Notes: generated by a model from the letters alone, not told the origin. Counted from the first letter of the stretch, positions 42,550-50,502 are shown. The stretch: 64,000 nucleotides of DNA from CAVTWY01 sp963738575 (GCA_963738575.1 CAVTWY010000001.1:806001-870000), one strand, 5' to 3'. Numbers and translations: made by a program.

Positions 42550-43758
42550 ATGATCGAATCTACACGAGTCGGCGCGTCCAGTGAAGCCGTGCCATCCCGC
42601 CTCATCATTCGCGTCGGGGTCGATCTGGCCAAGCGCGTCATCCAGGTGCACGCGGTTGATGCGGCGGGCCGCACGGTCTGCAACCGTTCCTTGGCCCGGG
42701 ACAAGTTCCTCGCCTGGTGCGCCCAGCTGCCCGCTGGCTGCTTGGTGGTGATGGAGGTCAGCTCCAGCGCCCACCACTGGGCCCGCAAGCTGAATGCCTT
42801 AGGGCTGGATGCCCGGATCGTCGCAGCCCAGCTGGCCGCCCCCTACCGGGCCGAAGGCGCCAGTGGCAAGAACGACGCCAATGATGCTGAGACCGGACAC
42901 AAACAGTCCTGTGGACTGTTTGTGCCTGGCGAAGGGCTGGGCCTCTGCGCCCAGCGCGCCCTGCAAGGGGCCGCCATCTGCGAGGCAGCCTCCAGGCCCC
43001 ACATGCGCTTCGTGCCCGTCAAGAGCATCGAGCAGCAAAGCATGCTGGCCGTGCACCGGCTGCGCGAGGGCGTCAAGGAGGATCGAAATGCTTGCATCAA
43101 CCGCATCCGGGGCATCCTGCTGGAGTTCGGTGTGGCCATCCCAACCGGCGTGCGAGCCCTGCAGGTGACGCTCGATGAGGTGCTGGAGGACGCCACCAAC
43201 GAGATGAACGGTTTAGCACGCATCACCCTGCGCCGTGCCCAGGCACAGTGGCGCGAGCTGAACGAGCACCTGGTCTGGTGCGATGAACGCATCAACGCCC
43301 ACGCCAAGGACAACGCCGCCGTCAAACACGCCGCCTCCCTGATGGGCATCGGCCCCGTGGGTGCCTCGGCGGTCGTCGCCACCGTCGGCGACTTCAAACA
43401 GTTCAAAAACGGCGCCCAGTTCGGTGCTTGGCTGGGGCTCGTGCCCAAGCAGCGCTCCAGCGGTGGCAAGAGCAACCTGGGCACCATTACCAAGCGCGGG
43501 GACCCCTACGTTCGAACGCTGCTCGTCCAAGGGGCCAAGTCGGTCGTCAACTCAGCCCACACCCGAACCGACCCTATCAGCCGCTGGGTGCTGGCGCTCA
43601 AAGAACGCTCGGGCTGGCAGAAGGCCGTGGTCGCCCTGGCCAACAAGAACGCCCGCATCCTGTGGGCTGTCATGACCAAAGGCGTCGCCTTCGATCGCCA
43701 CCATGTCAGCGTCAAGCCAGCAGCACCCGCCATCATGACAACGCAGCCCACAACCTGA
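42550..43758 (+). CDS. IS110-family transposase with an in-frame 27-residue insert
   Basis: A 402-residue DEDD transposase. The RuvC-like N-terminal domain has RVGVDLAKRVIQVHAVDAAG with catalytic Asp25, MEVSSSAHHWARKL and GKNDANDAE. The C-terminal Transposase_20 domain has SLMGIGPVGASAVVATVGDF, FGAWLGLVPKQRSSGGK and the serine region. Between KNDANDAE and AICEAASRPHMRFVPVKS there are 27 extra residues (TGHKQSCGLFVPGEGLGLCA...) not expected in the family. They come from an 81-base hairpin-forming insert that keeps the frame. Activity of this copy is uncertain. Confidence 0.92.
   Translation: MIESTRVGASSEAVPSRLIIRVGVDLAKRVIQVHAVDAAGRTVCNRSLARDKFLAWCAQLPAGCLVVMEVSSSAHHWARKLNALGLDARIVAAQLAAPYRAEGASGKNDANDAETGHKQSCGLFVPGEGLGLCAQRALQGAAICEAASRPHMRFVPVKSIEQQSMLAVHRLREGVKEDRNACINRIRGILLEFGVAIPTGVRALQVTLDEVLEDATNEMNGLARITLRRAQAQWRELNEHLVWCDERINAHAKDNAAVKHAASLMGIGPVGASAVVATVGDFKQFKNGAQFGAWLGLVPKQRSSGGKSNLGTITKRGDPYVRTLLVQGAKSVVNSAHTRTDPISRWVLALKERSGWQKAVVALANKNARILWAVMTKGVAFDRHHVSVKPAAPAIMTTQPTT
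42892..42972. repeat. 81-base palindromic element inside the IS110 transposase gene
   Basis: The insert contains a perfect 12-bp stem, CACAAACAGTCC (42898-42909), loop TGT, GGACTGTTTGTG (42913-42924), followed by a second smaller stem GCTGGGC/GCCCAGC. Its length is a multiple of three and has no stop codon in the transposase frame. It resembles a mobile palindromic (REP-like) unit. Confidence 0.75.
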
Positions 43759-44073
43759 AGCCTCAACCAACTTCCTTGCACGACGACACCAAGAAGATGC
43801 ACGAATAGGTCAGACCGGCGGTGGGCAAACTCGACTAACCCTTTGGGGAGCACCTTGGTGCAGCCCCGTGAACGGAATGGAGTCCTGCCGAGCGGTTCGT
43901 ATCTGGGTCCGCATCACCCCGTGATGCAACAAGGCCGTCTGTAGAGTGGCAGTCTGTTCTCTGTTCTTGCGCATTGTTCTTCGTCGTGTGTTCGGTCAAT
44001 GCCTTCAAACTCGTCAAACAAATTCATGAAGCATCAACATCGCGCTTGACAATGTGGTCAGTCCCTGTAAATG
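43759..44073. other. Non-coding stretch between the transposase and the secreted gene
   Basis: 315 bases without a convincing gene. Its left part probably belongs to the IS110 element and could contain its guide RNA, given a dyad around 43913-43926 (GCATCACCCCGTGATGC). The right part, 43920-44073, has unrelated composition and leads into the GTTAGGC core next to the secreted gene. Confidence 0.45.
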
Positions 44074-44085
44074 GTTAGGCGTCAC
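44074..44085. repeat. Integron-core-like 12-base repeat, left copy
   Basis: GTTAGGCGTCAC on the plus strand; in gene orientation GTGACGCCTAAC, with the TGA being the stop codon of the secreted gene. GCCTAAC fits the RYYYAAC core of attC sites. The inverted partner lies on the other side of the gene at 44711-44720 plus 45823-45824, split by the IS630 insertion. Confidence 0.65.
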
Positions 44086-44672
44086 TGGCGCGGCGCCGTG
44101 CGTGCTGCGTCGGTTGCAGATTTGGCTTCCAAGATGAACATCTTTAGCTGTTCAAGATCTGGAACTTTGAGAAACACCGAGGTTCGACCGATTCTGCCGC
44201 TGCTGACAGAGACGCCAAGGCCTCCGCTGCTGTCCGAGAATACCGTAACTGCGAAATCGCCTCTTGTTCTGTACTCCGCCTCAAAGTCCTTCAGCGTAGT
44301 AACTGATTTTGAAAGTTTCGAAACATAATCGATTCCCCGAACAAGAGAATCGATTTCATCCGCATCTATGAATGATCGGGCCTCCCGTTCTATGCGGCCT
44401 GCTTCCTTGACCTCAATTGCAATTCCATACTGCGCTGTCTGTGGGCTGCTCGCATCACGAAATTCGCGCGCATCCACTGAGACAATGCCGGTTCCACGAA
44501 CGCGGCCGATTGTGGTGAAGCCTTTTATCATCACAACGCCAGTCTTTGCAGAGAAGGCTTCAAGCTTCGTAGCTGGGGTGGGACGCTGCGTCTGTGCAGA
44601 GTCGTTCGACTGAGCGGCAGCGATGCCTCCAGCCATGGCGATGGCGATGCTGGCCAGTAGCTTCGTGTGCAT
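44082..44672 (-). CDS. Secreted protein of unknown function, cassette-like
   Basis: A 196-residue protein with a Sec signal (MHTKLLASIAIAMAGGIAAA, cleavage near AAAQ). The mature part begins with a polar Thr/Gln stretch and continues GVVMIKGFTTIGRVRGTGI, SVDAREFRDASSP, YGIAIEVKEAGRIEREARSF and DADEIDSLVRGIDYVSKLSK. It resembles conserved hypothetical exported proteins I associate with mobile or cassette DNA, but no activity is known. The gene is bounded by GTTAGGC/GCCTAAC integron-type cores forming a 12-base inverted repeat. The right one is interrupted by the IS630 element. Confidence 0.8.
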   Translation of the reverse strand: MHTKLLASIAIAMAGGIAAAQSNDSAQTQRPTPATKLEAFSAKTGVVMIKGFTTIGRVRGTGIVSVDAREFRDASSPQTAQYGIAIEVKEAGRIEREARSFIDADEIDSLVRGIDYVSKLSKSVTTLKDFEAEYRTRGDFAVTVFSDSSGGLGVSVSSGRIGRTSVFLKVPDLEQLKMFILEAKSATDAARTAPRQ

Positions 44673-44720
44673 TGATTTTCTCCCTGGAAGTGGTGTCGTG
44701 GTAAGTAGTTGTGACGCCTA

Positions 44721-45820
44721 TTGATATTTCCGTAATTCATGACAACCGATAGCTGTCCGAAGCGTTCTATCTCCAGTAGCGATATTGGAGAATGCGGACA
44801 TGGCCAAAGCGGGGTTGAGCGAAGCGGCGAAGAAGCGTGTGAAGGCCGCTCGGATGTTGCGCGCGGGCAAAGGTTGCGCCGAAGTGGCGTTGGCCGTGGG
44901 TGTGGCGCGGCAGACGGTGTACACGTGGAAGCGGCTGCTCGATGAGGGCGGCATTGATGCGCTGCGTGCCGTACCCGAGCGGGGGCGGCCGGCGCGGCTG
45001 GACGAAGGCCAACTTGCGGCGGCTGCGGGAGGCGATCCTGCAAAGCCCAACGGAGCATGGTTTTGGCACCGAACTGTGGACGCTCAAGCGCGTGGGCGCC
45101 GTCATGGAGCGGCTGCATGGCGAGCGATTCAGCCAAACGCAGGTCTGGCGCATCCTGGGTTCGCTGGGCTTCAGTCCGCAGAAGCCTGAGAAGCGAGCCA
45201 TCGAGCGCGACGAGGATGCCGTGGCCCACTGGAAGCGCCACACGTGGCCTGCGCTTAAAAAAAAGCCCAGCGAGAAAACCGCCTGATCGTGTTTGTCGAC
45301 GAGTCGGGCCTCAGCGAACGCCCGACGCGCGTGCGCACCTGGGCGCCCAAGGGTCAAACGCCCATCATCCAGTTCCACTTCAACTGGACACACGTCTCGG
45401 TGATCGCCGGGCTGACGCGAACGCAACTGTATGTTTCGCTTGCACGAGGGCAGCATCAAGAAGGAAGAGATCGTCGAGTTCCTCAAGGCGCTCAAGGCTC
45501 ACTTGAAGCTGCCGCTGCTGGTGATCTGGGACGGCTTGAAGGCGCACCGAAGCCGCCTGGTGCGCGACTACCTGGACGGTCTGGGTGGTCACACTCAAAT
45601 CGCATTCCTGCCGCCTTACGCGCCCGACCTCAATCCGGTGGAGTACCTGTGGGCTTGGCTCAAGCGCCATGCGCTGGCGAACTACTGCCCCAACACGCTG
45701 GGCGAGTTGCAAACGACTGCGCGCAACAAGCTCAAGAGCGCTCAGAAGCGCCCTTCGATCATCGCTGCTTGCTGGATGCAGGCTACGCTTTGGTGATGTC
45801 ATGAATTACGGAAGTCTCAA
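44721..45820 (+). mobile_element. Complete IS630-family element
   Basis: Bounded by 24-base terminal inverted repeats, 44721-44744 and 45797-45820, that match at 22 positions; the inner 17 bases are perfect (TTCCGTAATTCATGACA). They are flanked by a TA on both sides (44719-44720, 45821-45822), the known IS630 target duplication. Size 1100 bases. Removing the element and one TA restores GACGCCTAACTTGATG, so it is inserted into an integron-core-like sequence. Confidence 0.9.
44800..45796 (+). pseudogene. IS630 transposase with programmed slippery site and two indels
   Basis: The first part (MAKAGLSEAAKKRVKAARML, helix-turn-helix VALAVGVARQTVYTWKRLL) is followed in another frame by LREAILQSPTEHGFGTELWT. 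At the A8 run 45257-45264 a -1 shift gives RENRLIVFVDESGLSERPTR with the catalytic Asp. This matches the A-run slippage used by IS630 relatives. A third shift leads to FRLHEGSIKKEEIVEFLKAL, VIWDGLKAHRS and FLPPYAPDLNPVEYLWAWLK with the second Asp and Glu. The shifts at 45016 and 45433 look like true lesions or errors. Confidence 0.8.
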
Positions 45821-45822
45821 TA

Positions 45823-45998
45823 ACTTGATGTAGATATAGTAAACAAACAGCCACACGTAGCCATTTCCGTCAATGGGCTTCCATTTCTGGTGATAGGCAA
45901 CCGTCCATAGGTAGCCATTATTCGCCAATCCACGCCCCCAACGTATCCCAACCTACCCTACAAGCGGCGCATCATTCCTACCACCATGCGACCCATCC
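45823..45998 (-). other. Short open stretch of unknown origin beside the IS630 insertion
   Basis: On the minus strand 45823 to about 45940 reads without stops as GYLWTVAYHQKWKPIDGNGY followed by VWLFVYYIYIKL and would run on into the secreted gene leader if the IS630 were removed. The aromatic, repeat-like GYLW/GYVW pattern suggests a real but truncated coding sequence. No family was recognised. Confidence 0.4.
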
Positions 45999-47225
45999 TC
46001 ACCACAACCGCACCCGCAACCCTCGAAACCCCCGAAACCGAATCCGCGGATCCCGCACAGGCTCTTCATCAGCCAACCCCAACTTCGGAAACCGCGCCAA
46101 CAGCCTCGGTATCGCCACCTTCGCCTCCAACCGCGCCACGTTCATCCCCGCACAAGCATGCGCCCCATGCCCAAACGCCACGTGGTGGTTGGGCTTGCGG
46201 GCCAGGTTGAGGTCGTCGGGTTGCTCAAATTGCTCGGGGTCGCGGTTGGCAGCACCAACACCCAGTGTCAAAAAAGTGCCCACTGGCCAGTTTGGTCCAC
46301 CCAGCGTCATGGGCGCCGTGGTAACCCGGTTGTTTAGTTGCAGCGGCGACTCAAATCGCAGCAGCTCTTCGATGCCGGTGGTGATGAGCGCGGGGTCGTT
46401 TTGCAAGGCCAGCAATTGGTCGGGGTGGGTAAGCAGCGCGTGCAGGCCGTTGCCGATCAGGTTGCTGGTGGTTTCGTGGCCGGCGTTGAGCAAGAAGATG
46501 CAGTTGTGGATCAGTTCTTGGGCGGTTAGCTTTTCGCCGTCGGGTTCGCCCTGGATAAGGCGCGTCAGCACGTCCACCTCGGGGTCGCCTGGGTGGTGGC
46601 GGCGGTGGGCAATCAGGCCTTCGAGGTAGGCAGAGAACGCCGTCACTGCGGTGTTGGCGCGCCGCAGCACGTCGGCGCTGGGGGCGGGCTCCAGCGCGTA
46701 GAGGATGTCCAGCGACCATGCGCGCAGCGGCGCCCGCTCGTTGCTTGGGATGTCCAGCAAGTTGCCGATGACCTCAACAGGGATGTGGGCCGCAAAGTCT
46801 TCAATCAAGTCGGCGCTGGGCTGGTCGGCCATGCGGTCGAGCAAGTGGTCAACCAGCACTTCGATGCCACCTTGCATGCGCGCGATGGCACGTTGGCTTA
46901 GGGCACCCATCATCAGGCGGCGCACGCGGGTGTGCAGGGGTGGGTCGTTGAAGACGAGGCTGGTGGTGTGGTGCTCGAGGATGGGCGTGTTGGCGCCAAA
47001 CTTGGGGCCAAACTCGCGCCGTTTGTCCGAGCTGACGTGCGGGCTGCGGTAGATGGCGCTGACGTCGGCGTAACGCGTTAGCAGCAGCGTGTTGGCCGCC
47101 ATGGCGTGCACGGGCGCTTGTTGGCGCAGGCGTGCATACCAAGGGTAGGGGTTGGCGGCAAAGCCCGCGGGTGGGTTGGCGAGGGTGAAGTTGCGCAGGT
47201 CGCTGTCGACGCCCTCAAACCCCAT
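45999..47225 (-). CDS. Cytochrome P450
   Basis: A 408-residue class I-type bacterial P450. The I-helix oxygen-activation motif is LLNAGHETTSNLIGNG, the K-helix ExxR is in IEELLRFESPLQ and the heme-ligand loop is AFGHGAHACAGMNVARLEA with the axial Cys. It needs ferredoxin and reductase partners not seen nearby. The substrate is unknown. The ATG at 47225 sits 11 bases inside the end of the MetE-like gene, which implies translational coupling. Confidence 0.95.
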   Translation of the reverse strand: MGFEGVDSDLRNFTLANPPAGFAANPYPWYARLRQQAPVHAMAANTLLLTRYADVSAIYRSPHVSSDKRREFGPKFGANTPILEHHTTSLVFNDPPLHTRVRRLMMGALSQRAIARMQGGIEVLVDHLLDRMADQPSADLIEDFAAHIPVEVIGNLLDIPSNERAPLRAWSLDILYALEPAPSADVLRRANTAVTAFSAYLEGLIAHRRHHPGDPEVDVLTRLIQGEPDGEKLTAQELIHNCIFLLNAGHETTSNLIGNGLHALLTHPDQLLALQNDPALITTGIEELLRFESPLQLNNRVTTAPMTLGGPNWPVGTFLTLGVGAANRDPEQFEQPDDLNLARKPNHHVAFGHGAHACAGMNVARLEAKVAIPRLLARFPKLGLADEEPVRDPRIRFRGFRGLRVRLW

Positions 47226-48237
47226 ACCGTTCGCCCGCCAGCGCCGCGCCTTGCGCCAAGGCGCTGAGCTTGGCCACGGCCACGTCGCGGCTCATGGGGG
47301 CCAGGCCGCAGTTGGTGCAGGCAATCAGGCGGTGTTTGGGCACAAACTTGAGGGCCGTGCCGATGGTGTCGGCAATTTGCTCGGGCGTTTCGATCACGTC
47401 GCTGGCCACGTCGATCACGCCCACCATCACGTCTTTGCCTGCCAGCAGCGCCATCATCTCGGGCGGCACTTGCGAGTGATAGCACTCCAGCGAGACTTGG
47501 TGGATGCAGCTCTTGGCCAAGGCCGGAAACACCTGCTCGTACTGGCGCCATTGGTCGCCCAGCGTCTTCTTCCAGTCGATGTTGGCCTGGATGCCGTAGC
47601 CATAGCAAATGTGCACGGCGGTGGTGCAGGTTAGGCCCTGGGCAGCGCGCTCCAGCGCCCGCACGCCCCAATCGGCGGCGTCGTGCCATGTAGACGTTGA
47701 AGGCGGGCTCGTCAAACTGGATGATGTCCACGCCGTCGGCTTGCAGCGCCAGCGCTTCTTGGTTCAGCAGCTCGGCAAAGGCCATCGCCAGCGCTTCGCG
47801 GTTGCCGTAGTGGCGGTCGGCCACGGTGTCGACGATGGTCATCGGGCCGGGCAGGGTGAACTTGAGTTTTTTGTTGGTGTTGCGCGCGGGCCAGTTGGGC
47901 CTCCATCGCGTGCACGCGGCCTTGAGGCTGAGCGGCGCCACCACCTGCGGCACCATGGCGTCGTAGCGGTTGTTGCGGATGCCCATCTTGACCTTGTTGG
48001 CAAAGTCGATGCCTTCACCCGCTCCACAAAGCCGTGCACGAAGTGCTGCCGCGCTTGTTCGCCATCGCCCACGGTGCTAAAGCCCGCGGCCTCTTGGTGC
48101 TTGATCCACAGCAGCGTGGCGTCGGCCTTGGCGGCGTCCAGCTCGGGGCCGGCGGCGCTCCACTGCGGCCAGAGCTTTTCGGTTTCGGCCAGCCAGGAGG
48201 GTTTGGGCAGGCTGCCTGCGATGGCGGTGGGGAACAT
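47215..48237 (-). pseudogene. Methionine synthase II (MetE C-terminal)-like protein, several apparent frameshifts
   Basis: A protein of about 340 residues, cobalamin-independent methyltransferase fold. Segments in order are MFPTAIAGSLPKPSWLAETE, VGDGEQARQHFVHGFVE, KMGIRNNRYDAMVPQVVAPL, KKLKFTLPGPMTIVDTVADR, GVDIIQFDEPAFNVYM, TTAVHICYGYGIQANIDWKK and HRLIACTNCGLAPMSRDVAV. His and Cys residues of the zinc site are present. They fall in three frames. Indels are needed at about 48012, 47920, 47880 and 47686, two of them compensating. Apart from these the coding sequence is intact. It is coupled to the P450. Confidence 0.82.
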
Positions 48238-48334
48238 GGTGGGGGCCTTTGCGGGTGCAGTTCGATGAGGTTTGTGCAGCAAGTGCGGTCGACATTATTC
48301 CCCGCATCGACGACGCCACACTTTGGGGCGGGAA

Positions 48335-48427
48335 TGCACCAAATCTGGGCAGCCTTGGATGGGGAATCACACCGTTGGTGCGCACCAAGGCCGTGAGCGC
48401 GCCCCAAAGGCAGGCACTGACCTTGCT
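48335..48427 (+). promoter_or_regulatory. Sigma-54 promoter with NtrC-like sites upstream of the ammonium transporter
   Basis: GGCACTGACCTTGCT at 48413-48427 has the GG and GC dinucleotides exactly ten bases apart, matching the sigma-54 -24/-12 consensus. Upstream, 48335-48351 reads TGCACCA-N4-TGGGCA, close to the NtrC site, and 48375-48388 is a perfect palindrome TTGGTGC/GCACCAA. The transporter starts about 87 bases downstream. This fits nitrogen-limitation control. Confidence 0.75.
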
Positions 48428-48513
48428 AGCTTGGTGCGTGGCTTGTGCGTGCACACGCAGCCAAGCATCACCCCATCCTCCCGCCACGATCCGACCCCGG
48501 AAACAACCTTCTC

Positions 48514-49716
48514 ATGGATCAAGTCAAACAGGGCACCGACGCGCTCTTCATCTTGCTGGGCGCCATCATGGTGCTGGCCATGCATTCGGGCTTTGCCTTT
48601 TTGGAGCTGGGCACGGTCCGCAAAAAGAACCAGGTGAATGCGCTGGTCAAGATCTTGGTGGACTTTGCGGTGTCCACCATCGCCTACTTTTTTGTGGGCT
48701 ACACGGTGGCTTATGGCAGTTCGTTTTTTACCGGGGCCGAGGCCCTGGCGGCCAAAAACGGCTACGAGTTGGTGAAGTTCTTTTTCTTGCTCACCTTTGC
48801 CGCGGCCATCCCCGCCATCGTGTCGGGCGGCATTGCAGAGCGCGCGAAGTTCATGCCGCAACTTATTGCCACGGCAGTACTTGTTGGTTTGATCTATCCG
48901 TTTTTTGAAGGTGCTGTGTGGGGTACCGATTCGCGCTTCCAGGCTTGGATCAAAGGCATTGCCGGGGCTGATTTTCATGACTTTGCCGGCAGCGTGGTGG
49001 TGCACGCGGTGGGTGGCTGGATCGGCTTGGTGGCCGTGGTGCTGCTGGGCGCGCGCCACAACCGCTACCGCAAAGACGGCGCCATGAGCGCACACCCGCC
49101 GTCGAGCATCCCGTTCTTGGCGCTGGGCGCATGGATCTTGGCCGTGGGCTGGTTTGGCTTCAACGTGATGAGCGCCCAAACCATCGACAAGATCTCGGGC
49201 CTGGTGGCGGTGAACTCGTTGATGGCCATGGTGGGCGGCACGCTGGTGGCCACCTTGGTGGGCAAAAACGACCCCGGCTTTGCCTACAACGGCCCCTTGG
49301 CCGGCTTGGTGGCGGTGTGCGCTGGCTCTGACGTGATGCACCCCTTGGGCGCCTTGGTGACGGGGGGTGTGGCCGGTGGCCTGTTTGTGGCCATGTTCAC
49401 CTTGACGCAAAACCGCTGGAAGATTGACGACGTGTTGGGCGTTTGGCCGCTGCACGGTTTGTGCGGCGCCTGGGGTGGCATGGCCTGCGGCATCTTTGGC
49501 TTGCAGTCGATGGGTGGTTTGGGTGGCGTCACGTTTTTGGCGCAGTTGATTGGCACGCTGGCGGGTGTGGCTTGGGCCTTGGTGGGCGGCTTGGTGGTTT
49601 ATGGCTTGTTGAAGGTAACGATGGGTTTGCGCATGACGCCTGAAGAAGAGTTCAACGGGGCCGATTTGTCCATCCACCGTATCGGGTCAACGCCAGATCG
49701 CGACGCCACTTGGTAG
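48514..49716 (+). CDS. amtB: Ammonium transporter (AmtB family)
   Basis: A 400-residue channel with eleven membrane helices and no cleavable signal peptide. Family segments include FAFLELGTVRKKNQVNALVK, AGSVVVHAVGGWIGL with the first pore histidine and VWPLHGLCGAWGGMACGI with the second, and DDVLGVW. It conducts ammonium/ammonia across the inner membrane. The sigma-54/NtrC-like promoter upstream supports nitrogen control. No glnK is adjacent in this window. The ATG at 48514 gives MDQVKQGTDALFILLGAIMV, the usual mature start of short Amt proteins. Confidence 0.95.
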   Translation: MDQVKQGTDALFILLGAIMVLAMHSGFAFLELGTVRKKNQVNALVKILVDFAVSTIAYFFVGYTVAYGSSFFTGAEALAAKNGYELVKFFFLLTFAAAIPAIVSGGIAERAKFMPQLIATAVLVGLIYPFFEGAVWGTDSRFQAWIKGIAGADFHDFAGSVVVHAVGGWIGLVAVVLLGARHNRYRKDGAMSAHPPSSIPFLALGAWILAVGWFGFNVMSAQTIDKISGLVAVNSLMAMVGGTLVATLVGKNDPGFAYNGPLAGLVAVCAGSDVMHPLGALVTGGVAGGLFVAMFTLTQNRWKIDDVLGVWPLHGLCGAWGGMACGIFGLQSMGGLGGVTFLAQLIGTLAGVAWALVGGLVVYGLLKVTMGLRMTPEEEFNGADLSIHRIGSTPDRDATW

Positions 49717-49788
49717 TGATTGGGGCAACGGCTGGGGCTGTGGCCTCGGCGGTGATTTGCCTGGCCATCGGCTTGGTAAGCTAGCGCC

Positions 49789-50502
49789 ATGTTTACAGGC
49801 ATCGTTCAAAGCGTGGCCAAGGTGGTGGGTTTGCAAGACCGCCCGGGCCTGCGCAGCTTCGCCCTCGAATTTGCAGACGACGCGTTTGCACAGGGTTTGC
49901 AAATTGGCGCCAGCGTGGCGGTGGATGGTGTTTGCCTTACTGCAACCCAGCTGATGGGCCCGCGTGCGGCGTCGTTTGACGTGATGCAGCAGTCGCTTCA
50001 GCTCACCACCCTGGGTGCTTTGACCAACGGCGCGCGCGTGAATGTAGAGCGCGCCGCCAAGGCCGACGCCGAGGTGGGAGGGCACCTGCTGTCGGGGCAC
50101 ATCGACGTGCAAGGGCAACTGATTGAGGTTCGCAAGCCCGACAACAACTGCGTGTTGCGCATGGGCGTGGCAGCACCTTGGATGCGCTACTTGTTTGCCA
50201 AAGGGTATGTGGCCGTCAACGGTGCAAGCTTGACCATCGCGCAGGCCAACCGCGAAGCCGATGGCAGCGGTTGGTTTGAGGTGTGGTTGATCCCCGAAAC
50301 TTTGCGCATGACCACGTTTGTAGAAAAGCGCGTGGGAAGCGCAGTCAACATTGAGATCGACCGCGCCACGCAAGTGGTGGTGGACACCGTGCGAGACGCC
50401 GTGGCCGAGCGCCTGGGCGCGTTGGCGCCAGCGCTGGAGCGGCTGCTGCAAACGCAGGGTTTGTCACTGGACGGTGGCAAGCATGGCTCGCAAAAAAACT
50501 GA
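49789..50502 (+). CDS. ribE: Riboflavin synthase (alpha subunit)
   Basis: A 237-residue two-barrel enzyme that dismutates two lumazine molecules to riboflavin. It starts with the invariant MFTGIVQSVAKVV and has both lumazine-binding repeats: VAVDGVCLTATQLMG with VGGHLLSGHIDVQGQL, and VAVNGASLTIAQANRE with ETLRMTTFVEKRVGSAVNIE. It is slightly longer than the usual 200-220 residues because of the C-terminal tail ERLGALAPALERLLQTQ. There is no room for an FMN riboswitch in the 72-base upstream gap. It overlaps the next gene by 20 bases. Confidence 0.95.
   Translation: MFTGIVQSVAKVVGLQDRPGLRSFALEFADDAFAQGLQIGASVAVDGVCLTATQLMGPRAASFDVMQQSLQLTTLGALTNGARVNVERAAKADAEVGGHLLSGHIDVQGQLIEVRKPDNNCVLRMGVAAPWMRYLFAKGYVAVNGASLTIAQANREADGSGWFEVWLIPETLRMTTFVEKRVGSAVNIEIDRATQVVVDTVRDAVAERLGALAPALERLLQTQGLSLDGGKHGSQKN

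Larger units (their letters stand above)
42440..43910 (+). mobile_element. IS110/IS1111-type insertion sequence, approximate ends
   Basis: The element is defined by its transposase. It has no terminal inverted repeats, as usual for the family. ATACGAA at 42454-42460 is repeated inverted as TTCGTAT at 43896-43902 and may be the subterminal repeats of the IS1111 subgroup, so the ends given are estimates. The non-coding flank that encodes the guide (bridge) RNA has not been resolved. Confidence 0.6.

Noticed and set aside
43506..43853. 115-residue gene antisense to the IS110 transposase end
   Set aside because: It is mostly the complement of the transposase coding sequence, a usual high-GC shadow.
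49717..49788. FMN riboswitch before riboflavin synthase
   Set aside because: The gap is only 72 bases and lacks the conserved FMN-box segments.
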